From contig SADC01000350.1 in NCBI GenBank assembly GCA_004194705.1, forward strand, positions 682,001 to 746,000: a stretch of 64,000 nucleotides of DNA, given 5' to 3'. The notes under the pieces are model-generated. The model was not told the origin of the DNA. It saw only the letters and a list, made by a program, of their open reading frames with translations, and did not search any database. The position numbers were made by a program, and so were the translations under genes. Position 1 is the stretch's first letter. Each line of letters opens with the position of its first letter. Below are positions 50,339 through 61,165 of the stretch, one piece after another. This DNA comes from Ditylenchus dipsaci. Its lineage: Eukaryota; Nematoda; Chromadorea; Rhabditida; Anguinidae.

Positions 50339-50542
50339 ATGTCAATTAAAGTCACTATAGTCAGTGTGACAGTGACACTGATTAGTGACAATGACAGTGA
50401 CACTGTCATTTTGAAAATCCGCCTTTTTAAAATGACAGTGACACTGACAGTGACAGTGACACTGACATCGAAGTGTCATTGTCACTGTCACACTGACTAT
50501 AGTGACGTCAGTGTCACTGTCACATAAAAATTGGAAACACTG
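50339..50542. repeat. hAT-1 5' end with GTGACA palindrome array (left)
   Basis: Many copies of gtgacactg/cagtgtcac alternate in both orientations. The outer limit is TTGGAAACACTG, the inverse of the hAT end CAGTGTTTCCAA, at 50542. Such arrays are typical hAT subterminal transposase-binding regions. Confidence 0.8.
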
Positions 50543-50639
50543 CATGTGACCTGATTTCGCCTATTTCTCAATTTTTTTATATAAAGTAAAAAAAGTCTAA
50601 AGTCAGATGAAAAAAAAAGTTTGTTTCGAGGCGTGTTAT

Positions 50640-50790
50640 ATGCATTTTATGATCAAGAGTACTTCTCGAAATGATGTCAAGGTAAGTGAGATGAGCACAC
50701 CCACACACCTAAGACACAAATCACTCGAAAGTGACTTGGATGCATGAAAAAGCATGCATACCAGAGTTTATTTATGCGGTAGGGTCCAGT
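50640..50790. mobile_element. Family A fragment (left arm)
   Basis: A short palindrome-derived piece with 'cacaaatcactcgaaagtgac', 'gcatgcataccagag' and 'tatgcggtagg'. It lacks the GC hairpin. It is duplicated at 57003-57175. Confidence 0.75.
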
Positions 50791-51339
50791 ATTCATTATA
50801 CTTTTAACATATACTTTAACGGAGAATATACGGTAAAGGTTCTGGAAATTTTGAATTTTTTTTACGAAATCTGGCTGTTCCGATGAGCTCACTCTGAGCT
50901 CACGGTCTGTCAGTACAAAGTCATTCTCACTTACAGGACAAAAATGTCTTAAAATGCCAATAAAATTGATTTTATAAAAATTAGCCAACGTTTTATAGGC
51001 TGCCAATTTAGAACCCTAATAGCGATAACATATTACTACTTGGCTGACTAAACTAGAATCGCTCATTCCTTATTTTACAATGGAATTTCGACTAATTGTT
51101 TGGTGATCGCGTTTTTCGCTAAAGTCGCACCAAATAAACAGTCACTTGGTTTGGTTGCAATAGAACTGAAGCTAGATCTACAGTTAAAATTGTTAAATTA
51201 TAGGATTTTTTGCAAAACTAAAAGAAAGACTAATTTCAAAGAAATTACAAAAAAAATCGGATCAGCCATATTTTCAGACTACTACGATCATTTTGACTGT
51301 AGTGTGCTCAGCCTGTTGCTGTAAGAAATAAAAAGTAGG

Positions 51340-51660
51340 GCATGTTCCCCTGCGAAGGGGACCCCCGAAGGGGGCGCAGGGGATCTGAAATTAGAGATGC
51401 GCGCACTCACTTACCTTAGACATGATTCCGAGAAGTATTCTTGATCAAAAAATGCGTACAGAGTTCTTTTTGCCACAGCCCATTTAAAATGGTGAGGCAG
51501 TCGAAGAATACATATTTTACTTTTCCATTGTTCTGCCATAAAAGTGGCCCCTTTTTTCCTTTCCTCCCATACAGCCTTGATCCCTTTAAATTTCCCTTTA
51601 AAGACCAAGGCAATCCCAAAATTTTTTTTTTTCACTTTCACAGAATCTGATGATCATTTC
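51340..51660. mobile_element. Family A fragment with half hairpin
   Basis: Contains ggacccccgaagggggcgca, 'ttagagatgcgcgcactcac', 'taccttagacatgattccga' and the 'ccatacagcc' layer of copies 4 and 9. It represents the right half only. Confidence 0.75.
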
Positions 51661-51729
51661 CCGTAAAAATCCGGGTCGAGAAACACGAATATGCAATCGG
51701 TTTTTCAAAATTCACCTCGAAAGTGGGTC

Positions 51730-52375
51730 AGCCGTGGGGGGCCAAGTAAAGTGTTACCGGAAATTTTTAGAATTGACCGCTTTTCAGTCAATTGCTGTCA
51801 ATAGACCGATCAATTGACCGATTTTTATTTGACCGGTCAATTGTACAACCCTAGTTTTGGTCATATTTTTTTAAATTTCTTTCGTCTTGACGAGATATTG
51901 GTCTTATTCAAAGAAGAGGCTTAGATATTTGTTTGACACTACAAAAGTTTATTTCACGGCACAAAAACCTCTCTAATTCTCCGATTGAATTCTTCTTCTT
52001 TTCATGTAAACTTACGCTTTGATACATCGCCAAACTTTGAGAGGCTTTTCAAAATTTGTCAAAAGATATAACTCCCGCTCTATCAACTCCTATGAACGCA
52101 GACCCAAAAGATGCATTCAAGTCCACGGCAGAAGTGTGTCGAACGAGAATTCAGGAACTTTGAGTAAACAGAAATTTGAAAATTTGTTGTTGAGTAGCTT
52201 CGGAAATTGTAGTAGTATTATTATTTGTTGAACTTTTTTACCGTGAAAAAAATTTTGTCGTGCAAACTTCGTGTCAAACCAATGCCTCGTGTCAAACCAA
52301 TGCCTAGAGCCTCCTCTTTCGAATAAGACCAATATCTCGTCAAGACGAAAGAAATTCAAAAAGTTATGACCAAAA
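51730..52375. mobile_element. Foldback element with a side repeat of 'ttgaccg'
   Basis: 51856-51960 (tctttcgtcttgacgagata and following) returns inverted at about 52240-52375. Just left, 51765-51850 carries several ttgaccg/cggtcaa units ending in caaccctag. The middle holds weak ORFs only. Confidence 0.65.
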
Positions 52376-52635
52376 AAACTTTTACGCTAAAAACTCGTAC
52401 GCTAAGTGGTCCACCCTGTGGATGTGTCTCGCAGAAAATTTATTGTGTTTCAAAATGGCATGTCATGGGATCATGTCATTAAGCTAGTTTTTCAATCTAC
52501 TGTTTTCTTGACTTTTTCCATCGGTCATTAGAAAACAACCGGCATCACCAGAATCAGCATGGATGGCTTTTCTAGTGTTAATTATTGATATTTAATTAAA
52601 ATTTGTAAAAAAGTGTTAAGTTTCGAATATATTTA
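52376..52635. other. Flank of the secreted-protein gene
   Basis: Short AT-rich flank; nothing recognised. Confidence 0.35.
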
Positions 52636-52641
52636 TTTGTT
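52636..52641 (-). terminator. Candidate poly(A) signal of the secreted-protein gene
   Basis: AATAAA on the minus strand about 250 nt after the stop codon at 52892. Confidence 0.4.
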
Positions 52642-52891
52642 TAAACACAGAAACAATATTGCATTAAAAACATCGATTCATTGAATCAATAACAACAACA
52701 GCCCTGAGATCTTTTAGTGATAGTTGACAAACAGCGAGATTATCCATCTCAACTACATAGTACAGAAGTGCTGAAAGTGTGGACTAAATACACTTTCAGA
52801 ATAAAATAATAGAAATTATATACAATATACTCGTTTCAATTAAAGTTATGAGAAAAGAGCCTAACATGAAATAACAGTCAAAGTCCATTAT

Positions 52892-53795
52892 TCAATACTG
52901 GAGTGGCGAAAACCATCTGGCACATTTTGAGTACCAAGCTAGGCAAGTGGAGGCAATTTCTCCATTAGCAGGTGGGTTGCATCTGGCATTGACGGCTGGA
53001 TGGCTGGCATGGCACTTGCATTCCACAGTGCAATGAGGGGCAGTGCAGTCAGGAGTGCAAGTTCTGATCATAGATGGAGACATTTGAGCCACAGTCCTGA
53101 TGCCACCTCCATACAAAGTGTCTTTTTCAGCAGAAGATGCCAGAGGCAAATCAAACTGCACAGGCTCAGGCTCTGAATCAGCAGCTGAAGCACTAGGCAA
53201 AGATGGAGGCACAACCAAAGAAAGCGACTTTGGCTTGTATTCCAAAGAATCGGCAATAATCTTGCTAGCTTGTTCTGGACAGTGTTTCTCAAAACTGGGC
53301 AGAACTTGAGCAATTTGGCTTTCAGTCCGATTCCAATTGACCGTTGTTGGCACAATATGTTTGGTACTTCGAATTATGGCTTTCACAATATCTCATGGTC
53401 TGCAACTCTTCAAAGCTGACTTTGGGGAAGCTTCTCATGAATACAGTGTCCACACCTTCAGCAGCGTCTTTGGCTCGGAAGTTGGAGTTTTGAGGCAGTT
53501 GGGCACATATAGCTAGAGATGGGTTTCGTTGGCAAGCATCACTCATCAATGAGTTCAATGGAAGGGCTGAAAATAAGAAATAAATTAGTTGTTTGATATT
53601 AAAACTAAAAGTCAATTTTGATTTTGTAAAATCTATTTTTGAGCCGAAAACAATGAAATTTCGGTAAGCTATCGTTTGTTTGATTCCTACTTGAAGACAC
53701 ATTTTTTAATATTTAGAATAATCTAACTCACCATTAATAGGATACAGAACAGCCAAGAAAAAGGCAAATAGAGCTGGGTACTGAATGGAAGACAT
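52892..53795 (-). CDS. Secreted Cys-rich protein, three exons, intact
   Basis: Exons on the minus strand: 53795-53732, 53566-53368, 53318-52892. Introns are 165 and 49 nt, GT..AG, and the phases join to one 229-residue frame. The 49-nt intron explains what otherwise looks like a frameshift. The start MSSIQYPALFAFFLAVLYPI is a clear signal peptide. The mature part has paired Cys (DACQRNPSLAICAQ, MRYCESHNS), a Ser/Pro/Glu-rich linker (SASAADSEPEPVQF) and a Cys-rich end (CTPDCTAPHCTVECKCHAS ... RCNPP ... CLAWYSKC). No enzyme motif was recognised; it could be an extracellular matrix or signalling protein. It sits in the spacer between the two inverted hAT arms and is the only intact gene there. 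Confidence 0.75.
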
Positions 53796-53890
53796 TTTGA
53801 TACTGGGAGTTAACTGTAGACTGGATGCAATAGTAATTGAAGAAAACTGTTGGCATTCCACAATTGGTTGGAGAATCCCAAATGTTCTTC

Positions 53891-53900
53891 TCCTTATATA
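53891..53900 (-). promoter_or_regulatory. TATA box of the secreted-protein gene
   Basis: TATATAAGGA on the minus strand, about 100 nt upstream of the ATG. The position fits a TATA-type promoter with a short 5' UTR. Confidence 0.55.
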
Positions 53901-56837
53901 CTTTTCGTTAGATAAATGTAGGATGTAGTTTACTAGAGGCGGGTCTCCTCATCCGCGTGACTGGGTGGAGACTAGTTGTTAAGATTTCTTCCCCCGATTT
54001 TACGAGGGTCTATTTGCGTTCACCTTGCGCCTTCTTCAAAGAGCAGCACAGAAAAGGGCGGGCAGGTTCATTGAATCCTTCCAATAGAAGCTGTGTTCGG
54101 AACAAAAAACGAACTGTTTTAGTGTAGCTTGCATTCTCTTTAAGAACACAAGCAAACAATAACAATTTTGGATATTTTTAACGACTTTTCAGAGTGAAAA
54201 TCAACTGCGTGACTTTTTTTTATGTGGCTAATGCCCCAAGATCACATACACCCTTGAGTTCTGCCGGTGGCAATAAATTTAGGAAGGTTTGCTGATTAAC
54301 GATTCCCGTCGTGAATCGCCCTAAGGACTTCTTCGTCTTCTCCAGTTTTATGAGCTATTTTGGTGGTGCTGCTCTTAAAAGATTGTTGTGCTCTGAAAAT
54401 GTCTTTTCCCTACAAAATATCTGGTGCGTTTCGTTGAAATAGCAGTGTTTGGAGAGAGAGAGAAAACCAAGTACTGTACCTACTCAGCTTTTGAACCAGC
54501 AATTTTGGAATAACTAATTGTTTGATAGGAAGTCAAATGTAGCATAGTTAACTATGTGTTTTCTTAGTTCGAATGTATGAGTCATCCTGGACACATGTTA
54601 GTGTTGTTGACTACTTTCTGCTATTATTTGCCAAGCAAACTAAACCTAATAACAGTATTGTTTTGGTGGCAGTTGTCTGATTTCCAAATCTCCAACAACA
54701 AAAATATTTGCATAGATCTTGTGGACTGTAAACAAATAAAGTTTTTTATTAGTTTTGTTCGTTGATTTTTAGTTTATTAGCTAGTGATCTCTGTCACTCA
54801 TGTTGGTGGACTTCATTGTCCATCTTTTAATTGCTCTGTGTACATCAAGCTATTTCGAAAGCTTCAACATCCAAATATAGACTGTTGTTGTTGATGGGAA
54901 AATTCCTCTTCAAAAGTCAGTTGTGGGAATTTCCAGAACAATCGAAGGAAAAAGAGCAATAAGGTTTGAAGAGAGACCTTAGGTTTGTAATTTACGAGAC
55001 TTTTAATGGCTTCTACTGCTGAATCAAGACAAAGCAGTAATTTTGAGATAAGAAGAAGGAACACATCTATTTCGTTGAAATACAGTTGGAACTGTCTTTA
55101 AAAGTCACGATCAACCATAAAAGTTAGGATTTCGCTCAACAGAGTTGTTGATATTGATCCAAGCTTACAGAACCTAGGATCAACAAAAGGTCGTCGTGTG
55201 ATCTCTGTTTAGAAACTAGATTCAATGGAACTAGTAAATCATGGAGAGGAAGTTCAATTAAACTTTCCAAAAATAAATCTTACTAAAAATAGATTTGGAA
55301 CTGCCAAATCGAGCTGGTTTGCTTTAAAATAGATGTAGGAATTTTTACTAAGGAAAAGAAGCTAAAAATAATTATATTTGAAGAGCTAAAATGTGTTTTC
55401 AAGTATATTTGGTAGTGTCACAATGTTATTGACAAGGAAGTATTTTGAGTCTGTAATAAATTTTTAGGTTTGAAACTGTTTTATAGTCTCAAAAGAGTTC
55501 GTTTAGGAAACATAAAATTTTCTTTAGACAAAACAGAAGATGACCTGAAACACAATCGTACCTATAACAAGATGTTTAACTTTAAATATTGAAAAACCCT
55601 TGAGCGACAAAAATAAGACAAGACAATAAGAAAAGACTCTGATGGCAATAACTTAACCGGTATTTTTCAGTGAAAAGGCCGTTTCAAAAATGAAAAGATT
55701 TGAATGGCAACAATATTGCCGTGAACACCTATAAATCTAGGTAATTTGTCAGTTTTTGAAAATAAGACGCCGGATTATGCAGACTCAAGGCTTAATTTCA
55801 GGATCTTAGAAAATTGACCAGCAAAATCAGAACTTTGCGTTTTTTAGACAAGACTGTCCAATCTTGATCGGTCAAAGACAATAACTGATGTAAAACATTT
55901 TAGAAACTAGCTGAGAAAGAACTGTTGGAGGAGACGGATATCGATAATAGACTGTATGTGAAGAAGGATACCCGTGCCTTACACAGAGAAAAAGGACCGT
56001 AGTTCTTATCTTTCTCCAAAAAGTCGTACATTCGTTCTGCCTAGTTTCTTAAAAGTAATATTTGCTCATAAATATAAGATTTGGCGCGAAAGGAGTAAGA
56101 ATAGAACAATTCAAAAACTTTGCTGGCCTTATTTTATGAGTTTTACGGGCATACCCCTCTAACCTTGTGTGTACTGTATTAACTCGGTTTTATAAATAAA
56201 TTTTTATTTAAAGTCGTATACTGGCTATCCAGTTAGACCAATATCTCCTGGGCGAGTTAAAAACAAGCTCTTGAGGTTCCCTTGCTAATGAATTCACTAG
56301 TTTTCGTATTAGTTTTCGTAAACTAAATAAAGAACCTTTTTTATCATCCTTTTTCTGTTTTACATTACTGTAATCAAGATTTGTTTGCAAAATTCTAATG
56401 TCTAGCCCAACTTTTTTATTGAGTTTGCCGAAAACAATGATTTCAGATCTCCGACCTGCGTCCAAGTTGGCCCTTCAGACAGTCATAAAGTTTTGAGTGG
56501 AACTGAAATAAACCCCCAACAAACTCTTTATGGACTTAGGGCGAGCAATTAATGCACACATACACATCAATCACTTGTTTGTCTGCAAAATATTCTCCGC
56601 CAATTTTTATAGATGCATTGAGATCTGCAGTTTTTCGAAAGTCACTTCTAGATGGGCAAAAAATACGATGATAAAACTTTCTTTTCAACTTGGGAAGAAC
56701 CCCCAATAAATTTTTGCAACTGTGGTTGAAAACTTTTTCAACACTGTGTTTCGATCCCACATGACTAAAAAAGTTCATACTTACCGTAGGGTTGTAGTTA
56801 ACCCTTGTTATATGAAGTAGAATTTTTCAGCGTTTTG
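53901..56837. other. Right part of the duplication spacer, no gene recognised
   Basis: AT-rich and free of the common MITEs, which is unusual for this window. Weak minus-strand frames at 56778-56536 and 56465-56208 have some Lys-rich coding look but no recognisable family. Single-copy DNA seems likely. Confidence 0.4.
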
Positions 56838-57002
56838 ATGAAGACATTTTTGGCCTGTAAGTGAGAATGACATTTGTACTGACAGACTGTGAGCTCAGAG
56901 TGAGCTCATCGGAACAGCCAGATTTCGTAAAAAAAATTAAAAAATTTCCAGAACCTAATTACCGTATATTCTCCGTTAAAAGTATACTCTGTTAAAAGTA
57001 TA

Positions 57003-57175
57003 ATGAATACTGGACCCTACCGCATAAATAAACTCTGGTATGCATGCTTTTTCATGCATCCAGAGTCACTTTCGAGTGATTTGTGTCTTAGGTGTGTGGG
57101 TGTGCTCATCTCACTTACCTTAGACATGATTTCGAGAAGTACTCTTGATCATAAAATGCATATAACACGCCTCGA
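57003..57175. mobile_element. Family A fragment (right arm)
   Basis: Inverse duplicate of 50640-50790: 'ccctaccgcataaataaactc', 'catccagagtcactttcgag' and 'cttagacatgatttcgagaa' without hairpin. Confidence 0.75.
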
Positions 57176-57259
57176 AACAAACTTTTTTTTTCATCTGACT
57201 TTAGACTTTTTTTACTTTATATAAAAAAATTTGAGAAATAGGCGAAATCAGGTCACATG

Positions 57260-57500
57260 CAGTGTTTCCAATTTTATGTGACAGTGACACTGACGTCACT
57301 ATAGTCAGTGTGACAGTGACAATGACACTTCGATGTCAGTGTCACTGTCACTGTCAGTGTCACTGTCATTTTGAAAAGGCGGATTTTCAAAATGACAGTG
57401 ACACTGTCAGTGACAATGACAGTGACATTAAAGTGTCACTGTCATTGTCACTGACAGTGTCACTGTCACACTGACTATAGTGACTTTAATTGACATCTTT
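57260..57500. repeat. hAT-1 5' end with GTGACA palindrome array (right)
   Basis: It starts CAGTGTTTCCAATTTTATG, the hAT terminal motif, then alternating gtgacactg units to about 57490. Confidence 0.8.
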
Positions 57501-57543
57501 AGTTCTATTCTATTTTTAAATACTTTTTATTTTAGATTATAAG

Positions 57544-59888
57544 ATGGAAAGCTTGCAATTGAATGCCAACTCCTGCGATAGTCCAGTATCGGCAAAAAAG
57601 AAGAAATTCGACGCAGTATAGCAAAATTTCACTCAATTGAATGGACTCAAGAAAGCAAGATGTAATGTCTGTCAGGAGGTTAGTGCTCTTTAAGTTACTT
57701 TTTGTAAATATTTTTGGCTAAAGGAGATGACCAATACAACGACTGTTTTTCGGCGACATCTAGATTCAAAGCATAGGAACATCACATTGCTGCCAACTCA
57801 GACTTTGAGTAAAGCTACGGTTACAAAGTTTGACTTTGTCAAAATTTTCTTGACGTTAGTTTTATACATGTCTAGCCAATTTTCCATAATGGCTCAGCTT
57901 GACTCAGCCTTGGGGATGTGCTAGCAATGCCATCGCTCTCGCTGAATGTGTTTACAAAACCACCAATGCAGAAGTTTTTGTATCTAATGAACGAGCAGTA
58001 CACGGTATGCTTCAAGTTTTCACCTATATTTTACTTCATGAATCTCTCAGCTTCCAAAGAGTAACTCGACCTTGAAGAATAAACTTGTGCAGCGCTATAT
58101 ATCAATTGAAGTTCTGATAAAAAAGTGTATCAAAGATCTTACAATAAGGCCCTCTATCACTCTAGACTTGTGGACAGATGAGTCTATAAACATGCTTATT
58201 TGGGTAAGCTTTTTCGTTATTTTTTCATGCATGGTTTTCATGGATAAAATTCAGGCGTAACATTACATTTTGTGAGAAGAAGTCGGCTTGAAAGAATGTT
58301 CCTTGGTCTGCGGGAGATGGACAAGGATCACACTGCCAAAAATATACTCACTGCCACTGAAGAACTTTTAGGAAAATTTGATCTAAGCTTGGACAGTATT
58401 TTCAAGATTGTCACGGACAATGGTTCCAATGTCGTTGCCGCTTTTAAAGACATCCAGATAAGTGAGTAATACTTTTCAATTATCGTGACTGAAATTTATT
58501 TCAGTTGACTTCAACACCGAATATGTGGATGATGATGACGATGATAAGGATTATGATGAAGGAAACTTGTCAAACATACCAGATGAATCTATTTTGCTGT
58601 GAATTTTCTATTTGTTTGTATGCAGGGTATTTACGGTCTTTTTCAGTGAAGCGTTTCCACAAAGAATCAGTTGCTTTGCTCATTCGCTGCAGCTTGTAAT
58701 TCTGAAATTCTTCAAGGATGACGTGATTTACTTCTCCGGTTACAAAAAAATGATGGATGTTGTCAAGAAGGTGAAAATTTCTCCTAAATTGAAGAAGGTA
58801 TGTATTCTGGTATTATTTTGGCTCTGTTTTTGACTGGATTCTTTACAGGAGTTGCATGAGCGGTGTGGAGCTACAGTTAAACTGCCGTCGACTACTCGTT
58901 GGGGATCGCTGATTGAGGTTATAAGACAGTTTTTGGAAGTCAAACAGTCTTTGGGAGAAATTCAGTCACTGAAAACATTGATGCCCACAGCAGAGGAAAT
59001 ACATGTAACGGTCTTGTCTTTTTAGTCGTGCTTCGCTACTGTTTTTAGGAGTTACAAGTCATTCTGCAAATATTCCGTCCTTTTGTTGCGGTACTCAAAC
59101 GCATTCAAGCTGAAAAGAGTGTATCGATTTCTCATGTGTTGGAATGTATCAGAGCCTTACAATATTCGCTTGAAGAGACTGCGGTTTTTTTATCTGAGTG
59201 ACTCCTGTAAGAAAACGGTATTTTAGGGTGAGAGATCGTTGAGAGTTCCGTCTTCGATCAAAGAAAGATTTGCATGTGTGCTGTTAAAGGACAGGACTTG
59301 CTTCGATCAACTCTTCACAATTGCTACTGCTCTTGATCCATCGACTTCTAATGCTTTGAATGATGCTGAACTCAGGATGGCCGCTGAATGGATAAATCAA
59401 ATGGTGTTGCGTTTGTTGTTCTCTTTAGCACTGTTTTTTTAGCTCCCTAGCTGCCCAGAAGTCACGAATCAAGAAAACCGGCCAAATGATTCGAATGCTA
59501 CACTTGATGTCCTTATCGACAACATGAAGCAGAGGCAGCAAGAACGTCTAGAAGGCCCACAAGTAAATCAAAGTCGTGGATTATGGGAGCTCTGCAAAAT
59601 GTTCGGGTAGCAGAAATTGATGCTGTTTCCTACTGGTCAACTAGAATGAACACGGTTTGCTCAAATAACATACAATATATAGGTTAATCAAGGTTATTTT
59701 TCTAGCAATTTCGTACTCTTGCAGCGTTTGCATTAGAAGTCTTGAGTGTTCCCGCTACGAGTGCGCCCATAGAACGAATTTTTTCACTGGCCGGCCTTTC
59801 AACCAAAGGAGTCAAAAATCAAACTTAGTTTGAGCTGTTGAATGCAAAATTGACTGTTTATTGCAATATGTTTCTTTATGAGGAGTAG
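57544..59888 (+). pseudogene. hAT-1 transposase, right-arm copy
   Basis: A hAT-family transposase would cut and paste the element through an RNase H-like domain. ATG at 57544 starts MESLQLNANSCDSP; a BED zinc finger follows (Cys pair RCNVCQE near 57660, His pair HLDSKHRN near 57760), with a ~48-nt intron between. Then LDLWTDES (58165), VTDNGSN (58415), TTRWGSL (58890), ALDPSTSNAL (59335) and the dimerisation block PATSAPIERIFSLAG (about 59755). Several ~50-nt introns appear, for example ending at 58849 and 59048. Stops: TAG replacing the conserved Trp of the BED finger (shared with the left copy) and TAG in the C-terminal block (this copy only). Not expected to be active. Confidence 0.85.
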
Positions 59889-60039
59889 CGCATCTTCTAT
59901 TTTTGTCCACGTTTGATTCCCCTTTCCGTAAAATAAAGTTTTGGAAAAATAGAAGAATATTGTTAGTACGTATTGTATTCGTCACTGCAACAAAAAGTGC
60001 CCTCTTTTGTGAAAAATTGGCCAGCTGTTTTTTTATGTT

Positions 60040-60716
60040 TTTTAATGGCCTCAAACCAGATTTGATTTCCAAGTTTAAGAAGTCACTAAACCAGAATTAT
60101 AAACCAGTTACCGTCTCAATTAAATTGATAGACGAGTTTAACCAGAATTATAGTGATCCGACTAGCGTTATCGCTTCGGTCACGACTACCTCTGGTGATC
60201 ATACTAGGGGTCATACCAGTTCCAAGGCCAGCCGCTCCATGACGTCCATCGCCTCAAGCTCGCGCTCCCGCTGTGCCAGTGAATCAAGCAAGTCTCTTCG
60301 GGTGATGCCTGCCGTGGTCAAGCCAGCTAAGGAATTCAGCGACCAGTCTTATGCCTTTCAGCAAGTTCTCCAAGGATCAATTCAGCAAGTGGTCAAGTGG
60401 TCCAGTGCTCTTCAGTGCCTGATGGGATGTCTAATCGCGCATCTCCGTATCTCCAGATATTGAATTGAACCTTCCGATTGATAACCAGAATTCTCTAAAT
60501 ACCCAGCTTTTCAAACATAACCAGGTCTTTGCTTCTTATTTGCAAACCGGTTCCGCCGGGTCGGTCCCTGTACAAAAGGACGCGGATAAGCGAATTGTTT
60601 CTGAGATTCGGGGTGAGGATAAAACCAGCATTATTTCTACAAGTACCAGTGTTGAGTTTGATAACCAGGAGGGATATGTGACTCCATTACGGACTCCAGA
60701 TCCCTCATCTAATTAA
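60040..60716 (+). pseudogene. Unknown Ser/Asn/Gln-rich ORF, right-arm copy
   Basis: It reads NGLKPDLISKFKKSLNQN, then KLIDEFNQN, a long Ser/Arg stretch (SKASRSMTSIASSSRSR), YAFQQVLQGSIQQVVKWSS, and after a one-base shift near 60425 continues DIELNLPIDNQNSLNTQL to TAA 60714-60716 (ending TPDPSSN). It is the counterpart of 46615-45888. It lies downstream of the transposase on the same strand, so it could be a second ORF of that element or of another element inserted beside it. Confidence 0.45.
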
Positions 60717-60890
60717 TCTCTTTTCTCTAACGTCTCTGCCACATCTAACTTTGTCTTTAAGGAGGGGAACTTTGTGGGCACGCTTGACACTCAAGACCAG
60801 TGTTTTCATAATTGGCACTGGTACCTGACACTGGTAGTGGCTAAACTGGCAAAACTGGCACTGGCAGCTAAACTGGCAGTGGTAAAAGGC

Positions 60891-61165
60891 AGTGGTATTT
60901 GTAATGGAAGAATTTTTTTATCGAAAGTTGCTCTAACCAAATACTTGCTGCAATTAAAAATAACCCCTTATATAGAACTTTCAAGGTATAGTTTAGAACA
61001 GTCATCATTTGGCTCCAACTCAGGCATTTTCAGCAAAAGTGCCTTATAATGGGGTTGCCCAAAGAAGTGGTTTCAGTATTTTTTGTGCGTTTTAGCTGCT
61101 GAAACGTATAGAAAAAATGTTTTAGGGCCCGTTCGACCATTTTTTGAAAAAAAAAAAGAAAATTT
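60891..61165. other. Flank outside the right arm
   Basis: Unique AT-rich sequence between the end of the duplication and the next foldback. Nothing recognised. Confidence 0.4.

Larger units (their letters stand above)
45715..50955. repeat. Left arm of a giant inverted duplication
   Basis: The arm matches 56838-60890 in inverse orientation with high identity, apart from ~1.25 kb (46559-47811) found only here. From outside in, it contains the hAT-2 3' end, the Asn-Gln-rich ORF, hAT-1 (3' to 5'), a GTGACA palindrome array and a family A fragment. Scattered substitutions and indels between arms show they are genuine diverged copies. Confidence 0.9.
56838..60890. repeat. Right arm of the giant inverted duplication
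   Basis: Inverse of 45715-50955, without the 1.25-kb left-only segment. The inner edge lies in the 'gagctcagagtgagctcatc' region. The outer edge cuts inside the hAT-2 3' end, so only about 90 bp of hAT-2 are present here. Confidence 0.9.

Noticed and set aside
50339..50545. ORFs made of VTVTVT / CHCHC repeats
   Set aside because: Translation of the GTGACA array; repeat, not protein. The same holds at 57262-57474.
53322..53386. Frameshift in the secreted-protein gene
   Set aside because: A 49-nt GT..AG intron (53319-53367) joins the two frames exactly and matches the intron sizes of neighbouring genes.
46559..60055. Inverted duplication as a long-read hairpin artefact
   Set aside because: The arms differ by substitutions, small indels and a 1.25-kb segment, and are separated by 5.9 kb of unique DNA; an artefact would give near-identical adjacent arms.
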